Positions 18,817 through 29,644 of a DNA stretch of 64,000 nt are shown in pieces. The translations under genes and the position numbers were made by a program. Origin of the DNA: Intestinibacter bartlettii (GTDB lineage: Bacteria; Bacillota; Clostridia; Peptostreptococcales; Peptostreptococcaceae); contig NZ_JAHLOQ010000004.1 of NCBI RefSeq assembly GCF_018917435.1, forward strand, positions 1-64,000, in the 5' to 3' direction. Below the pieces are notes generated by a model. The model was not told the DNA's origin and did no database searches. It saw only the letters and a list, made by a program, of their open reading frames with translations. The first letter of the stretch is position 1. Each line of letters opens with the position of its first letter.

Positions 18817-19215
18817 TTATACTCTTCTTCTTTTTGGTGGTCTACATCCGTTGTGTGGTATTGGAGTGACGTCTTTTATCATTGTTACTTCAAGTCCTGT
18901 AGCTTGTAAAGCTCTTATAGCAGCTTCTCTACCAGAACCTGGTCCTTTAACAAATACTTCTACGCTTTTTAAACCGTGTTCCATTGCAGCTTTAGCAGCA
19001 GTTTCTGCAGCCATTTGAGAAGCAAATGGAGTTGATTTTCTTGATCCTTTAAATCCTAATTGTCCTGAAGATGCCCATGATATAGCATTTCCATGAACGT
19101 CAGTTAAAGTAACTATTGTATTATTAAAAGTTGATTGTATATGCGCATGTCCACGATCTATGTTTTTACGTTCTCTTCTTCTTACACGTGTTGCTTTCTT
19201 TTTTGGTTTAGCCAT
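18817..19215 (-). CDS. rpsK: 30S ribosomal protein S11
   Basis: A 132-aa S11 located at the platform near the Shine-Dalgarno helix. Family blocks are [32 protein letters not shown] and the C-terminal [13 protein letters not shown]. It lies 26 bases downstream of rpsM. Confidence 0.98.
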   Translation of the reverse strand: MAKPKKKATRVRRRERKNIDRGHAHIQSTFNNTIVTLTDVHGNAISWASSGQLGFKGSRKSTPFASQMAAETAAKAAMEHGLKSVEVFVKGPGSGREAAIRALQATGLEVTMIKDVTPIPHNGCRPPKRRRV

Positions 19216-19241
19216 TTCTCGATTTCCCTCCTATCTATTTA

Positions 19242-19613
19242 TTATTTTTTCTTTTTACGAGATACAGTTTTTCTAGGACCTTTTCTAGTTCTAGCATTAG
19301 TCTTAGTTTTTTGTCCTCTTAGAGGTAATCCTTTAGCATGTCTTATACCTCTGTAACATTTTATATCTCTTAATCTTTTTATGTTTAATGCGATTTCTCT
19401 TCTTAAGTCACCTTCAACTAAGAAATCATTATCTATGATTCTTCTTAATGTATTAACTTCTTCTTCTGATAAATCTTTTATTCTTGTATCAGGATTTATC
19501 TCAGCTTTAGCTAATATTTCATTAGCAGTTGCTCTACCTATACCATATATATAAGTTAAGCCTATTTCCGCTCTCTTTTCGTTAGGTAAATCTACCCCAG
19601 CGATTCTTGCCAT
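19242..19613 (-). CDS. rpsM: 30S ribosomal protein S13
   Basis: A 123-aa S13 of the 30S head, contacting the P-site tRNA and L5 in bridge B1. It shows [20 protein letters not shown], the [16 protein letters not shown] block and a basic Arg/Lys tail. AGGAGG precedes the ATG. A probable extended -10 promoter lies about 110 bases upstream, so it may start a sub-operon with rpsK, rpsD, rpoA and rplQ. Confidence 0.98.
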   Translation of the reverse strand: MARIAGVDLPNEKRAEIGLTYIYGIGRATANEILAKAEINPDTRIKDLSEEEVNTLRRIIDNDFLVEGDLRREIALNIKRLRDIKCYRGIRHAKGLPLRGQKTKTNARTRKGPRKTVSRKKKK

Positions 19614-19722
19614 AGTTGCACCTCCTACATTAGTTTTCTATAAAAAAACGAGTTTTTTATATATTTTCGTATCTATTTTTTTCGTTATTTTTTAACATTT
19701 TTTGTTAACATCACAGTTTTCT

Positions 19723-19731
19723 ATTATAGCA
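19723..19731 (-). promoter_or_regulatory. Internal extended -10 promoter upstream of rpsM
   Basis: Minus strand TGCTATAAT (19723-19731) in the 150-bp rpmJ-rpsM gap, with no good -35. The gap is otherwise AT-rich leader sequence. Confidence 0.5.
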
Positions 19732-19763
19732 TAAAACAACTGTAAATGCTATCATTTTTTATA

Positions 19764-19895
<132 letters not shown>

Positions 19896-19907
19896 CTATA
19901 CGCTAGT

Positions 19908-20126
19908 CTACTTCTTACGCCAAGTGATTCTTCCTCTTGTAAGATCATAAGGTGAAAGTTCTATTTTAACCTTATCACCTTCAAGAATTCTTATGAAGTT
20001 CATTCTTAGCTTACCAGATAAATGGCATAATACTTCATGTCCATTTTCTAATTTAACTTTAAACATAGCATTTGGTAAGTTTTCTACAACTGTACCTTCA
20101 AATTCTATTACATCTTTTTTGGCCAT
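19908..20126 (-). CDS. infA: Translation initiation factor IF-1
   Basis: A 72-aa S1/OB-fold protein that blocks the A site during initiation. Family blocks are [37 protein letters not shown] and [11 protein letters not shown]. It has its own promoter about 80-100 bases upstream, inside the map-infA gap. Confidence 0.98.
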   Translation of the reverse strand: MAKKDVIEFEGTVVENLPNAMFKVKLENGHEVLCHLSGKLRMNFIRILEGDKVKIELSPYDLTRGRITWRKK

Positions 20127-20201
20127 TAAACAACCAGCCCTCCATTCAATAAGTCAGCAAATCGACTTAATTAAGTTAGCTCTTAAAAAGTATCATTAAC
20201 A

Positions 20202-20230
20202 ATTTTATACTATTTTATTACCTTTTTCAA
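20202..20230 (-). promoter_or_regulatory. Internal promoter upstream of infA
   Basis: Minus strand TTGAAA (20225-20230), 17-bp spacer, TAAAAT (20202-20207). The hexamers and spacing are the same as upstream of rpsJ, rpoB and tuf2. Confidence 0.75.
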
Positions 20231-20314
20231 AGTAATATTTTAACTCAAGTGCTTAACTTTATGTCAGCAAGTTCAAAACCTGCATTATTTATAATACCAT
20301 TTATTTGACTAAAT

Positions 20315-21061
20315 TTAAAGACTTGTTAGCAAAATTGGCTCATTTTCTGTAATTACTATCGTATGTTCATAGTGTGCTGAATTTTTCCCATCGATTGTAA
20401 CGATAGTCCATCCATCGGATAGACATTTGACATTGAATTTGCCCATATTCACCATTGGCTCTATAGCTAAAACCATTCCAGCCTTTAATTTTGGTCCTTT
20501 GCCTGGTTTCCCATAATTAGGTACATCAGGTGGTTCATGAAGATGTGTGCCTACTCCATGACCAACCAAGTCCCTAACTACTGAAAAGCCATGCTTTTCA
20601 ACATGTGTTTGTATTGCGTGTGAGATGTCCGAAAGTCTGTATCCAATTTTTGCAAACTTTATTCCTTCATAGAAGCTTTGACGTGTCACTTCTATTAACT
20701 TCCTATTGTCTTCAGATATTACGCCGACTGCATGCGTTTTTGCCGAGTCACCATGATATCCTTTATAATAGGCTCCTATATCAATACTTATAATGTCTCC
20801 CTCTTTCACTATTTTGTTTCCAGGAATACCATGCACGACCTCATTATTGATAGACGCACAGATACTTCCTTTAAATCCTCCATAGCCTTTAAAAGATGGT
20901 ACTGCATTATATTTTCTTATATTCTCTTCAGCTATTGTATCTAACTCTAGAGTTGATACCCCCGGAATTATAGCTGACTTTAGTAATTCATGAGTTTCGG
21001 CAACAATTTTGCCTGCCTCCCTCATGATTTCTATTTCTTCTTTTGATCTTAATTTGATCAT
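20315..21061 (-). CDS. map: Methionine aminopeptidase type I
   Basis: A 248-aa metalloprotease that removes the N-terminal Met from new proteins. The five metal ligands fall in [17 protein letters not shown] (two Asp), [12 protein letters not shown] (His), AIEPMVN (Glu) and the final Glu in [12 protein letters not shown]. Type Ia, without an N-terminal extension. It starts two bases after adk ends, so the pair is translationally coupled. Confidence 0.98.
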   Translation of the reverse strand: MIKLRSKEEIEIMREAGKIVAETHELLKSAIIPGVSTLELDTIAEENIRKYNAVPSFKGYGGFKGSICASINNEVVHGIPGNKIVKEGDIISIDIGAYYKGYHGDSAKTHAVGVISEDNRKLIEVTRQSFYEGIKFAKIGYRLSDISHAIQTHVEKHGFSVVRDLVGHGVGTHLHEPPDVPNYGKPGKGPKLKAGMVLAIEPMVNMGKFNVKCLSDGWTIVTIDGKNSAHYEHTIVITENEPILLTSL

Positions 21062-21063
21062 TT

Positions 21064-21711
21064 TTATTTGCCTTCTAATGCAGCAACTATATCATTGAAT
21101 ACTTTGTCTATAGATTGTTGACCATCTATATCTGCTATTATTCCTACTTTAGAATAATAATCAGCTAATGGTTTAGTTTCATCTAAATAAACTTGTATTC
21201 TTTTTGAAACAGTTTCTTCATTATCATCGGCTCTTTGATAAAGTTCTCCTTTACATATATCACAAACACCTTCTTCTTTAGATGGGTTGAATTCTATATG
21301 ATAAGTAGCGCCACAAGATTTACAGATTCTTCTACCTACAGCTCTTGCAACTAATTTTTCTTTATCAACTTCTATGTTTATTACTTTATCTAAAGCAATA
21401 CCATTATTTTGTAAGAATGCATCTAATTGTACTGCTTGAGATACATTTCTTGGAAATCCATCTAACATGAATCCATTACCACAATCAGGTTGTGATATTC
21501 TATCAGTTACAAGACCAACTGTTAATTCGTCTGGAACTAATAAACCTTGATCCATATATTCTTTAGCTTTCTTTCCAAGCTCTGTTCCCTCTTTTATATT
21601 TTGTCTAAATATATCTCCTGTTGATATATGAGGTATTTTGTATTTTTCAACTATTCCTGCTGCTTGAGTTCCTTTTCCAGCACCAGGAGGTCCTAATAAT
21701 ATTAGTCTCAT
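21064..21711 (-). CDS. adk: Adenylate kinase
   Basis: A 215-aa enzyme interconverting ATP and AMP with ADP. The P-loop is [10 protein letters not shown], the AMP site DGFPRN, and the LID domain carries four cysteines (CKSCG and CDIC) that bind zinc, as in Gram-positive forms. It lies 15 bases after secY, in the usual secY-adk-map order. Confidence 0.98.
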   Translation of the reverse strand: MRLILLGPPGAGKGTQAAGIVEKYKIPHISTGDIFRQNIKEGTELGKKAKEYMDQGLLVPDELTVGLVTDRISQPDCGNGFMLDGFPRNVSQAVQLDAFLQNNGIALDKVINIEVDKEKLVARAVGRRICKSCGATYHIEFNPSKEEGVCDICKGELYQRADDNEETVSKRIQVYLDETKPLADYYSKVGIIADIDGQQSIDKVFNDIVAALEGK

Positions 21712-21726
21712 TTAATCATCTCCAAT

Positions 21727-22995
21727 TTATTTTAAAAATCCTTGATAACTTCTCATAACTAGGTGTGACTCTAACTGTCTCTTAAGTTCAAGTGCTACCC
21801 CTACAACGATTAGTATTGATGTACCTGCTAAACTCATGTTTACATTCATAAAATGTACTGTGAATGCTGGTATCATTGCTATTACTGCTAGGAATAAAGC
21901 TCCCGCAAGAGTTATTCTTGATAGTATTTTGCTTAAATACTCTATTGTAGGTCTACCAGGTCTTATCCCTGGTATGAATCCACCATTATTTTTCATATTT
22001 TCAGCAATATCGTCCACATTGAATGATATTGTAGTATAAAAATAAGAGAAAAATACTATTAATAGAACTTCTAGTGATCTATAAATCCAAAAACCTATAT
22101 CACCAGATGTGCTTAAGTAAGTGGAAACAAATTTTTGAGCATTTTCGCCCATAAATAATGCTATTGTTTGTGGGAAAGCTAAAAGTGAACTAGCAAAGAT
22201 TATTGGCATAACCCCTGATTGATTTACTTTCATTGGTATATGAGAGTTTTGACCTCCATATAACTTTCTTCCAACAACTTTTTTAGCATATTGTACTGGT
22301 ATTTTTCTTACCGCTTCGTTAATGAATGTAACTAAAGCAATAGTTACTAACATTATTACTGCTAATACTATAGCTAACCATAGTACTAACGTACCAGATT
22401 GAACTGATTTTACTACACTTATCAAATCTGAAGGTATTCTAGATATAATACCTACAAATATGATGATAGAACTTCCGTTTCCTAGTCCTTTTTCAGTTAT
22501 TCTATCACCCATCCACATTAAGATCATACTAGCTGATACTAATGTGATGATAACTGTAACAATAAAGAAAATACTATCAGATGACAATGCACTCTTTACA
22601 ACTCCTAGAGTTATACCAACAGCTTGTATTATTGCTAATACTAATGCTGTATATCTTGTGTACATGTTCATCTTTTTTCTTCCTTCTTCACCAGATTTTT
22701 GTAGCTCTTTCAAGCTTTCAAAACCTACTGTAAGAAGTTGTATTATAATTGAAGCAGTGATATAAGGTCCTATACCTAGAGCAAATAGTGTAAAGTTACT
22801 AAATGCTCCTCCTGTGAACATATTATATAGCGCTAGTAAGCTATTACCACTTACTAAACTGCTTATAATACTTGTGTTAACTCCAGGAACTGGTATTGTG
22901 GTACCTATTCTAAATATTAGAATCATCATTAGGGTATATAAGATTCTTCTTCTTACATCTTTTACTTTCCAAGATTGTTTTATCTTTGATAGCAC
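21727..22995 (-). CDS. secY: Protein translocase subunit SecY
   Basis: A 422-aa channel subunit of the Sec translocon with ten predicted transmembrane segments. Hallmarks are GTTIPVPGV near the start, MWMGDRITEKGLGNGSS and FIPGIRPGRPT. It works with SecE (48,165) and SecA. AGGTGGGTGAT precedes the start. Confidence 0.98.
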   Translation of the reverse strand: MLSKIKQSWKVKDVRRRILYTLMMILIFRIGTTIPVPGVNTSIISSLVSGNSLLALYNMFTGGAFSNFTLFALGIGPYITASIIIQLLTVGFESLKELQKSGEEGRKKMNMYTRYTALVLAIIQAVGITLGVVKSALSSDSIFFIVTVIITLVSASMILMWMGDRITEKGLGNGSSIIIFVGIISRIPSDLISVVKSVQSGTLVLWLAIVLAVIMLVTIALVTFINEAVRKIPVQYAKKVVGRKLYGGQNSHIPMKVNQSGVMPIIFASSLLAFPQTIALFMGENAQKFVSTYLSTSGDIGFWIYRSLEVLLIVFFSYFYTTISFNVDDIAENMKNNGGFIPGIRPGRPTIEYLSKILSRITLAGALFLAVIAMIPAFTVHFMNVNMSLAGTSILIVVGVALELKRQLESHLVMRSYQGFLK

Positions 22996-23033
22996 GTAAT
23001 ATCACCCACCTGTAACTTTTGAAAGAACAGATA

Positions 23034-23477
23034 TTATACTAATTCTGCTTTTCCTCCAGCTTTTTCGATTTTTTCTTGAGCTGAAGCAGTGAACTTAGCA
23101 GCTTTAACTGTTACAGCTTTCTCAAGAGTTCCTTCTCCTAATATTTTTACTCCGTCTTTTTCTATTTTACTTATAGCACCTGTAGATTTTAATAATTCTG
23201 CAGTTATTTCTGTACCATTTTCAAATCTATTTAAAAGTTCAACGTTAACTTCTGTGTATATTTTTCTGAATGGATTTTTGAAACCTCTCTTAGGAAGTCT
23301 TCTAGCTAGTGGCATTTGTCCACCTTCAAATCCAACTCTTACTCCACCGCCTGAACGAGATTTTTGACCTTTTTGTCCACGTCCTGCAGTTTTACCTTGA
23401 CCTGTAGCAGTACCTCTACCTAATCTTTTTCTAGATTTTACTGCACCTTGAGCAGGTTTTAACTCATGTAGTTTCAT
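23034..23477 (-). CDS. rplO: 50S ribosomal protein L15
   Basis: A 147-aa late-assembly L15. It has [20 protein letters not shown] and the Gly-rich [20 protein letters not shown] extension. I start it at the ATG at 23477 because AGGAGG ends just before; an upstream GTG would lie inside that site. Confidence 0.97.
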   Translation of the reverse strand: MKLHELKPAQGAVKSRKRLGRGTATGQGKTAGRGQKGQKSRSGGGVRVGFEGGQMPLARRLPKRGFKNPFRKIYTEVNVELLNRFENGTEITAELLKSTGAISKIEKDGVKILGEGTLEKAVTVKAAKFTASAQEKIEKAGGKAELV

Positions 23478-23511
23478 GGATTGCACCTCCTTCTTTATTC
23501 CTTATCTATTA

Positions 23512-23697
23512 TTATTCAGCTATTTCAGTTACTTCAACTAAGTGAGCAACTTTTGCGATCATACCTCTCATTTGGGCATTATCTTCTTTAACAACTACTT
23601 GTTCTCTTCTTCTTAATCCTAAAGCTTCAACATTCTTTTTTTGTTTAGGAGTAGTCCCTATTGTACTTCTAACTAATTTTATTTGTAATTTAGCCAT
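23512..23697 (-). CDS. rpmD: 50S ribosomal protein L30
   Basis: A 61-aa L30 of the short bacterial type, with [20 protein letters not shown] and LGLRRREQ. It lies between rpsE and rplO as usual. Confidence 0.97.
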   Translation of the reverse strand: MAKLQIKLVRSTIGTTPKQKKNVEALGLRRREQVVVKEDNAQMRGMIAKVAHLVEVTEIAE

Positions 23698-23711
23698 TTC
23701 ACACTACCTCC

Positions 23712-24218
23712 TTATCCTAAAAGATCTTCTACTTTTTTACCTCTAAGTCTAGCTACATCTTCAGCTGTTTTTAAAGAACTTAATCCTTCTATAGCAGCAT
23801 TAACCATATTTCTTGGATTTTTAGATCCTAAAGATTTAGCTCTAACATCTTTTAATCCTGATAATTCTAATACAGTTCTTGCAGCACCACCAGCGATGAT
23901 TCCTGTACCTTCTTGAGCAGGCATTATTATTATTTTCCCAGCACCGAAGTGTCCGATTACTTCGTGAGGAATAGTTGTACCAACTATTGGTACTCTGATA
24001 AGATTCTTTTTAGCATCTTCTGCTGCTTTTTTTATAGCATCTGGAACTTCCATTGCTTTTCCAGTACCTATACCAACGTGTCCGTTTTCATCTCCAACTA
24101 CTACTAAAGCTGCGAATCTAAAGTTTCTACCACCTTTAACAACTTTAGTAACACGTCTAACCTCAACAACTCTTTCTTGTAAGTCTAGTTGTCTAGCATC
24201 TATAAGTTTACGACGCAT
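23712..24218 (-). CDS. rpsE: 30S ribosomal protein S5
   Basis: A 168-aa S5, involved in decoding fidelity and helicase action. The double-stranded RNA-binding fold contains [20 protein letters not shown] and [12 protein letters not shown]; the spectinomycin-site loop VKGGR is intact. It lies 14 bases before rpmD. Confidence 0.98.
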   Translation of the reverse strand: MRRKLIDARQLDLQERVVEVRRVTKVVKGGRNFRFAALVVVGDENGHVGIGTGKAMEVPDAIKKAAEDAKKNLIRVPIVGTTIPHEVIGHFGAGKIIIMPAQEGTGIIAGGAARTVLELSGLKDVRAKSLGSKNPRNMVNAAIEGLSSLKTAEDVARLRGKKVEDLLG

Positions 24219-24239
24219 GCCTTCTTCCCTCCTCTTTTA

Positions 24240-24608
24240 TTAGAATTTAAGACCAGCTTCTCTTGCACCTTCAGCTAATTCTTTTATTCTTCCATGATAT
24301 ATATATCCGCCTCTGTCGAATACTACTTCAGTGATTCCTTTTTCAACAGCTTTTTTAGCTACCATTTCGCCAACTAATTTAGCTGCTTCTTTGTTTCCTG
24401 TATGATTAACAGCACCCTTAACAGCTTCATCTAATGAAGATGCAGCAACAAGAGTTACTCTATTTGTGTCATCTATTATTTGAGCATATATATTGTTTGA
24501 ACTTCTAAATACACATAATCTTGGTCTTTGAGGTGTTCCGAACACTTTTCTACGAACTCTCTTATGTCTTTGAAGTCTTTTAGCGTTTTTATCAGCTTTC
24601 TTTAACAC
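24240..24608 (-). CDS. rplR: 50S ribosomal protein L18
   Basis: A 122-aa L18 that binds 5S rRNA. Blocks are [34 protein letters not shown] and [21 protein letters not shown] place the start at a GTG (24608) because AGGAG lies eight bases before it, giving the usual opening L-K-K-A-D-K-N. Confidence 0.95.
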   Translation of the reverse strand: MLKKADKNAKRLQRHKRVRRKVFGTPQRPRLCVFRSSNNIYAQIIDDTNRVTLVAASSLDEAVKGAVNHTGNKEAAKLVGEMVAKKAVEKGITEVVFDRGGYIYHGRIKELAEGAREAGLKF

Positions 24609-24672
24609 TGAGCTCACTCCTTTCAACCTTATATTTGGTTCAACTTTATTTTGGTTAAAACTTAGGTTCTAC

Positions 24673-25215
24673 CTATTTTTTACCAGTTTTACCTTCTTTA
24701 CGTCTTATATATTCACCAGCGTATTTTATACCTTTACCTTTGTATGGTTCTGGTTTTCTCCAATCTCTTATTTTAGCAGCGTAGTTACCAACTAATTGTT
24801 TGTCTATACCTTTTACTACTAATTCAGTTTGATTTGGAACTTCTACAGTTATTCCTTCTGGATCTTCCATTTCTACTGGATGTGAGAATCCTAAGTTCAT
24901 AACTAATTTATTTCCTTGTTTTTGTGCTCTGTATCCAACACCAACTAATTCTAATTTCTTTTCGAAACCAGCGTTAACACCAGTTATCATATTGTTTATT
25001 AACGTTCTAGTTAATCCGTGTAATGATCTATGTTGTTTGTTGTTTGTTGGTCTAGCAACTGTTATAACGTCGCCATCTTTAGTTATTGTTAAAGCAGCGT
25101 CGAATTGTTTTTCTAAAGTCCCTTTTGGTCCTTTTACAGTAACGTGGTTACCTTCAGCTATAGTAACTTCTACACCTGCAGGTATTGTTATTGGTTTTAA
25201 ACCTATTCTTGACAT
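24673..25215 (-). CDS. rplF: 50S ribosomal protein L6
   Basis: A 180-aa L6 with two similar alpha/beta domains near the sarcin-ricin loop. It has [31 protein letters not shown] and the C-terminal [29 protein letters not shown] precedes the start. Confidence 0.98.
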   Translation of the reverse strand: MSRIGLKPITIPAGVEVTIAEGNHVTVKGPKGTLEKQFDAALTITKDGDVITVARPTNNKQHRSLHGLTRTLINNMITGVNAGFEKKLELVGVGYRAQKQGNKLVMNLGFSHPVEMEDPEGITVEVPNQTELVVKGIDKQLVGNYAAKIRDWRKPEPYKGKGIKYAGEYIRRKEGKTGKK

Positions 25216-25245
25216 AGTTACACCTCCTTGCTTCCTTTAAGATTA

Positions 25246-25644
25246 TTACCAAACGTAGCAGATAACTTCTCCACCAACATTTTCTTTTCTTGCTTGTCTG
25301 TCAGTTAATATCCCTTTTGAAGTAGATATTATTGATATACCTAATCCGTTTAATACTTTAGGTATTTCATAAGCGTTTGTATAAACTCTCATTCCAGGTT
25401 TAGAGATTCTTTTTATACCTTGTATAACTCTCTCTCCTGCTTGTCCGTACTTTAATTGTATTCTTATTATTCCTTGTTTTTCATCTTCTATAACATCATA
25501 ACCTCTAACGAAACCTTCTTCTAATAAGATTCTTACTATTTCTTTCTTTATGTTAGAAGCTGGAACATCAACAGTTTCATGCTTAACAGTGTTTGCATTT
25601 CTTATACGTGTAAGCATATCTGCAATTGGATCTGTCATTGTCAT
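25246..25644 (-). CDS. rpsH: 30S ribosomal protein S8
   Basis: A 132-aa S8, a central-domain assembly protein that in E. coli represses the spc operon. It has [19 protein letters not shown] and the C-terminal [20 protein letters not shown]. Start ATG at 25644 follows GGAGG. Confidence 0.98.
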   Translation of the reverse strand: MTMTDPIADMLTRIRNANTVKHETVDVPASNIKKEIVRILLEEGFVRGYDVIEDEKQGIIRIQLKYGQAGERVIQGIKRISKPGMRVYTNAYEIPKVLNGLGISIISTSKGILTDRQARKENVGGEVICYVW

Positions 25645-25676
25645 ATTGAAAACCTCCTTTCATATTTGGGCAAATT

Positions 25677-25862
25677 CTACCAACTTGCTTTTCTAACACC
25701 AGGTATTTGTCCTTTGTAAGCTAATTCTCTAAAGCATATACGGCATATACCAAAGCTTCTTAAAACTGAATGTGGTCTACCACATATAGAACATCTAGTG
25801 TATTCTCTAGTTTTATATTTTTGTTTCTTTTGTTGTTTTACAACCATTGCTTTTCTAGCCAC
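25677..25862 (-). CDS. rpsN: 30S ribosomal protein S14, zinc type
   Basis: A 61-aa short S14 carrying [20 protein letters not shown], the C-x2-C...C-x2-C zinc finger of the type Z form. It lies between rplE and rpsH. Confidence 0.98.
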   Translation of the reverse strand: MARKAMVVKQQKKQKYKTREYTRCSICGRPHSVLRSFGICRICFRELAYKGQIPGVRKASW

Positions 25863-25880
25863 TGGAATCCCTCCTTTTTA

Positions 25881-26423
25881 TTATTTTGAAAATGGCATTC
25901 CTAATAATTTTAGTAATTCTCTAGCTTCCTCATCTGATTTAGCTGTAGTAACGAATATTATATCCATTCCTCTTACTTTGTCTACTTTATCATACTCTAT
26001 TTCTGGGAATATTAATTGTTCTTTTATTCCTAAAGCGTAGTTTCCTCTACCATCGAAAGCATTTGGGTTTATCCCTCTGAAGTCTCTAACTCTTGGTAAA
26101 GTAACTGATACTAATTTATCCATGAAATAGTACATTTTGTCTTGTCTTAAAGTAACTTTTGCACCTATTGGCATACCTTCTCTTAATTTGAAGTTAGCTA
26201 CTGATTTTTTAGCTCTTGTTATAACTGGTTTTTGACCTGCTATAAGTTCCATTTCTTCAACAGCTTTTTCTAATCCTTTTGGATTTTCTTTAGCGTCACC
26301 TATACCCATGTTGATAACTATTTTATCTATTTTAGGTATTTCCATTACGTTTTTGTAATTAAATTTCTCCATTAACGCAGGAGCAACTTCTTTCATGTAT
26401 TTTTCTTGTAATCTAGAAGTCAT
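25881..26423 (-). CDS. rplE: 50S ribosomal protein L5
   Basis: A 180-aa L5 that binds 5S rRNA and contacts the P-site tRNA. Motifs are [35 protein letters not shown] and [24 protein letters not shown] lies upstream. Confidence 0.98.
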   Translation of the reverse strand: MTSRLQEKYMKEVAPALMEKFNYKNVMEIPKIDKIVINMGIGDAKENPKGLEKAVEEMELIAGQKPVITRAKKSVANFKLREGMPIGAKVTLRQDKMYYFMDKLVSVTLPRVRDFRGINPNAFDGRGNYALGIKEQLIFPEIEYDKVDKVRGMDIIFVTTAKSDEEARELLKLLGMPFSK

Positions 26424-26453
26424 TTACGGTCCCTCCTTTCGAGTTATATTGTA

Positions 26454-26759
26454 TTATATTTCTTTTCCGCTCTTAACTGCTACTCTTACTTTTTTTCCAT
26501 CTTTCATTTCGAATCTAACTCTAGTTCCTTTTCCAGTTTCTGGATCAAGTGGCATTACGTTAGATATATGAATTGGAGCTTCTTTGTTTATTATTCCACC
26601 TTGTGGGTTTATTGCAGTTGGTTTTTGGTGTTTAGTCATTATGTTAACACCTTCAACAACTACTCTGTTTTGTTTTGGTAAAACAGCAACAACTTTACCT
26701 TTTTTACCTTTATCTTTACCAGCTATAACTACAACTGTATCATCTTTCTTAACGCGCAT
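26454..26759 (-). CDS. rplX: 50S ribosomal protein L24
   Basis: A 101-aa L24 with an N-terminal KOW motif ([20 protein letters not shown]). It initiates 23S assembly. The second of two adjacent ATG codons (26759) is better spaced from GGAG than the first (26762). Confidence 0.97.
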   Translation of the reverse strand: MRVKKDDTVVVIAGKDKGKKGKVVAVLPKQNRVVVEGVNIMTKHQKPTAINPQGGIINKEAPIHISNVMPLDPETGKGTRVRFEMKDGKKVRVAVKSGKEI

Positions 26760-26783
26760 CATGTCTCCTATTGCACCTCCTTA

Positions 26784-27152
26784 TTATAGTACTTCTGGAG
26801 CAAGAGAAACTATTTTCATGAATTCATGATCTCTTAACTCTCTAGCAACAGGCCCGAATATACGAGTTCCTACTGGAGTTTTATCATCTTTTATTATAAC
26901 TGCAGCATTTTCGTCGAAAGCTATATAACTTCCATCGTTACGTTTAATGCCTTTTTTACTTCTTACTATAACAGCTTTAACTACTTTTCCTTTTTTTACA
27001 ACTCCACCAGGTGTTGCACTTTTAACTGTAGCAACTATTACGTCACCTACGTTACCATATTTTCTTTTACTTCCGCCTAGTACACGTATACATAGTAATT
27101 CTTTTGCACCAGAATTGTCAGCAACTTTTAAGCGTGTCTCTTGTTGTACCAT
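26784..27152 (-). CDS. rplN: 50S ribosomal protein L14
   Basis: A 122-aa L14 at the subunit interface. It has [37 protein letters not shown] and [20 protein letters not shown]. Confidence 0.98.
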   Translation of the reverse strand: MVQQETRLKVADNSGAKELLCIRVLGGSKRKYGNVGDVIVATVKSATPGGVVKKGKVVKAVIVRSKKGIKRNDGSYIAFDENAAVIIKDDKTPVGTRIFGPVARELRDHEFMKIVSLAPEVL

Positions 27153-27176
27153 AGTAATCCCTCCTTTTCAAAAAAA

Positions 27177-27431
27177 CTACTTAACTTTTTCAACAACTTC
27201 AACTAGTCTAAATCTTTTATCTTTTGATAAAGGTCTAGTTTCCATTATTTTTACTCTATCTCCGATTCTACATTCGTTATTTTCGTCGTGTGCCTTAAAC
27301 TTTTTAGTTCTTTTAACAGGTTTGTTGTATAATTCATGACGTACGAAATCTTCAACAGCAACAACTATTGTTTTGTCCATTTTATTACTTACAACACGGC
27401 CTATTCTTACTTTTCTTCTTCCTCTTTCCAT
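27177..27431 (-). CDS. rpsQ: 30S ribosomal protein S17
   Basis: An 84-aa OB-fold S17. It has [36 protein letters not shown] and the C-terminal [19 protein letters not shown]. The start at 27431 follows AAGGAGG; an upstream in-frame start lacks support. Confidence 0.97.
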   Translation of the reverse strand: MERGRRKVRIGRVVSNKMDKTIVVAVEDFVRHELYNKPVKRTKKFKAHDENNECRIGDRVKIMETRPLSKDKRFRLVEVVEKVK

Positions 27432-27453
27432 GTTTAAAAGCCTCCTTTCCAAA

Positions 27454-27657
27454 TTAAGCTCTAGTTTCGTTTAACTTTCTTTCAGCAAGGATAGTTTTAA
27501 CTCTTGCAATATCTTTTTTAACCATTTTTATTCTTGCTGTATTTTCTAATTGACCAGTAGCTAATTGGAATCTTAAGCTAAATAATTCACTTTTGAAGTC
27601 ATTTAATTTAACTATTAGCTCTTCGCTTTTTAAATCTCTTAACTCTTTAGCTTTCAT
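27454..27657 (-). CDS. rpmC: 50S ribosomal protein L29
   Basis: A 67-aa L29 helical hairpin near the exit tunnel where trigger factor docks. It shows [20 protein letters not shown] and [19 protein letters not shown]. The start at 27657 falls one base after the rplP stop, so the two are coupled. Confidence 0.96.
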   Translation of the reverse strand: MKAKELRDLKSEELIVKLNDFKSELFSLRFQLATGQLENTARIKMVKKDIARVKTILAERKLNETRA

Positions 27658-27658
27658 C

Positions 27659-28090
27659 CTATTCACCACCCTTTACATCTAAATCTTCTTTTTTCACAAA
27701 TTTACATTTTATAGGAAGTTTGTGAGCTGCTAGTCTCATTGCTTCTCTAGCTTTTTCTTCAGGAACACCTGCTAACTCAAACATTACTCTTCCTGGTTTA
27801 ACTACGGCTACCCAATATTCTGGAGAACCTTTCCCAGCACCCATACGAGTTTCAGCTGGTTTTCTTGTTACTGGTTTGTGTGGGAATATTTTTATCCAAA
27901 CTTTCCCGCCTCTTTTTATATATCTTGTCATCGCGATTCTGGCAGCTTCTATTTGATTAGAAGTTATCCAAGATGGTTCTAAAGCAACTAGTCCGTATTC
28001 TCCGTAAGTAACTGTGTTACCTTTTTGAGCCTTTCCAGTCATTCTTCCTCTATGAACTCTACGACGTTTTACTCTCTTTGGCATTAACAT
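27659..28090 (-). CDS. rplP: 50S ribosomal protein L16
   Basis: A 143-aa L16 next to the A-site tRNA. It has [40 protein letters not shown] and the loop [26 protein letters not shown] lies seven bases upstream of the ATG. Confidence 0.98.
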   Translation of the reverse strand: MLMPKRVKRRRVHRGRMTGKAQKGNTVTYGEYGLVALEPSWITSNQIEAARIAMTRYIKRGGKVWIKIFPHKPVTRKPAETRMGAGKGSPEYWVAVVKPGRVMFELAGVPEEKAREAMRLAAHKLPIKCKFVKKEDLDVKGGE

Positions 28091-28124
28091 GAGATTTCTC
28101 CTCCTTCCTTGAAGCTAACTTTGA

Positions 28125-28916
28125 TTAATTATTTTTTTCAGATCTTTGAGGTCTTTGTCCTCTAGCTCTATCATTTCCTCTAGAATTTCTTCTATTGTTA
28201 TCTCTTCTGTTATCTCTTCTCTTGTTATCTCTTCTATCTCTTCTGTTATCTTTTCTTTCTTCTCTAGGGTTTACACCATTTCTAGTTGGTAGTACTTCCC
28301 CGTTGCATATCCAAACTTTTATACCTATTTTACCATAAGTAGTATCAGCTTCTGCAAAACCGTAGTCTATGTCAGATCTTAAAGTTTGAAGAGGTACATT
28401 TCCTTCGCTATAACCTTCAGTTCTAGCCATTTCTGCTCCACCTAATCTACCAGATGCAGCAACTTTTATACCTTTTGCACCAGATTTTAAAGCTCTTTGT
28501 ACAGCTTGTTTCATAGCTCTTCTGAAAGCTACCCTTCTTTCGATAGCTAATGCTATGTTTTCAGCTACTAATTGAGCATTTCTGTCTATTCCTTTAACTT
28601 CTATTATATTAACTATAACAGTTTTCTTAGTCATTTTTTCTAATTCAGCTTTTAAAGCTTCTATTTTAGCTCCTGCTGCACCTATAACCACACCTGGTTT
28701 AGCAACATGAAGATCTATTCTTATTTTATTTGCTGATCTTTCTATTTCTATTTTAGCAACACCAGCAACGTATAATCTTTCTTTTAGGAATGTTCTTATT
28801 TGGTGGTCTTCTAATAATAAACTTCCGAACTCTTTTTTATCAGTAGTGAACCATCTTGAATCCCAATCTTTTATAACACCGACTCTTAGTCCGTGTGGGT
28901 TAACCTTTTGTCCCAT
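28125..28916 (-). CDS. rpsC: 30S ribosomal protein S3 with extended basic tail
   Basis: A 263-aa S3. The KH domain (about 40-110) includes [20 protein letters not shown] and the C-terminal domain contains [20 protein letters not shown]. Residues after about 215 form a low-complexity tail made almost only of Arg, Asn, Asp and Lys, written by a repeated RRDN-like DNA unit. The usual length is about 210-230 aa, so the tail is about 40 residues longer. It would lie on the solvent side near the mRNA entry. Confidence 0.97.
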   Translation of the reverse strand: MGQKVNPHGLRVGVIKDWDSRWFTTDKKEFGSLLLEDHQIRTFLKERLYVAGVAKIEIERSANKIRIDLHVAKPGVVIGAAGAKIEALKAELEKMTKKTVIVNIIEVKGIDRNAQLVAENIALAIERRVAFRRAMKQAVQRALKSGAKGIKVAASGRLGGAEMARTEGYSEGNVPLQTLRSDIDYGFAEADTTYGKIGIKVWICNGEVLPTRNGVNPREERKDNRRDRRDNKRRDNRRDNNRRNSRGNDRARGQRPQRSEKNN

Positions 28917-28934
28917 TTATTTCCCTCCTATCTC

Positions 28935-29270
28935 TTATTGTCTTTCTTTTAAAACAACCTCTATGTGAGAAGTTCTTTTTCTTATCATAGTTGCACGACC
29001 TTGTGCTCTAGGCATAAATCTTTTTATTGTTGGCCCTTGATTAGCAACTATTGATGCTATATATAATTTATCTGCATCCATTTCATGGTTATTTTCAGCA
29101 TTAGCTTTTGCTGATTTTACTACTTTAGCTATTATATCAGCTGCTCCTCTAGGAGTGAATTTTAATATTGCTAAAGCTTCATCAACGTTTTTACCTCTTA
29201 CAAGAGAGCATACTTGACCTGCTTTTCTTGGAGATACACGTACATATTTTGCGATTGATCTTGCTTCCAT
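28935..29270 (-). CDS. rplV: 50S ribosomal protein L22
   Basis: A 111-aa L22 whose beta-hairpin lines the exit tunnel. Blocks are [19 protein letters not shown] and [20 protein letters not shown]. No insertion that would suggest macrolide resistance is evident. Confidence 0.98.
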   Translation of the reverse strand: MEARSIAKYVRVSPRKAGQVCSLVRGKNVDEALAILKFTPRGAADIIAKVVKSAKANAENNHEMDADKLYIASIVANQGPTIKRFMPRAQGRATMIRKRTSHIEVVLKERQ

Positions 29271-29301
29271 CGTTCTTCCTCCTTTCCTAGTCAGGATTTA
29301 A

Positions 29302-29583
29302 TTATTTTCTCTTATTTCCTTTTTCGTCATCTTTGTGACCTTTGAAAGTTCTTGTTGGAACAAATTCTCCTAATTTGTGTCCTACCATATCTTCTGTTAT
29401 ATATACAGGAATATGTCTTCTTCCGTCATGTACAGCTATAGTGTGCTCTACCATTTGAGGGAATATAGTTGAACTTCTTGACCAAGTTTTTATAACTTCT
29501 TTGCTTCCGCTTTCGTTCATAGCTTCTATTTTTTTAAGAAGTCTAGGGTGAACAAAAGGTCCTTTTTTAGTTGATCTTGACAT
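29302..29583 (-). CDS. rpsS: 30S ribosomal protein S19
   Basis: A 93-aa S19 of the 30S head, forming bridge B1 with S13. It has [33 protein letters not shown] and [14 protein letters not shown]. Confidence 0.98.
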   Translation of the reverse strand: MSRSTKKGPFVHPRLLKKIEAMNESGSKEVIKTWSRSSTIFPQMVEHTIAVHDGRRHIPVYITEDMVGHKLGEFVPTRTFKGHKDDEKGNKRK

Positions 29584-29644
29584 TTAATTTCCTCCTTCCC
29601 GAGTAAAATAAATTTCTATTTAAAATCTATTGTTTCGTCATCTA

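Noticed and set aside
19993-20199. Plus-strand 68-codon frame near infA
   Set aside because: It is antisense to infA and the promoter region and has no recognisable domain.
28140-28260. Short repeated units resembling a CRISPR array
   Set aside because: The units are in frame within rpsC and encode the Arg/Asn/Asp tail; they have no unique spacers of equal length.
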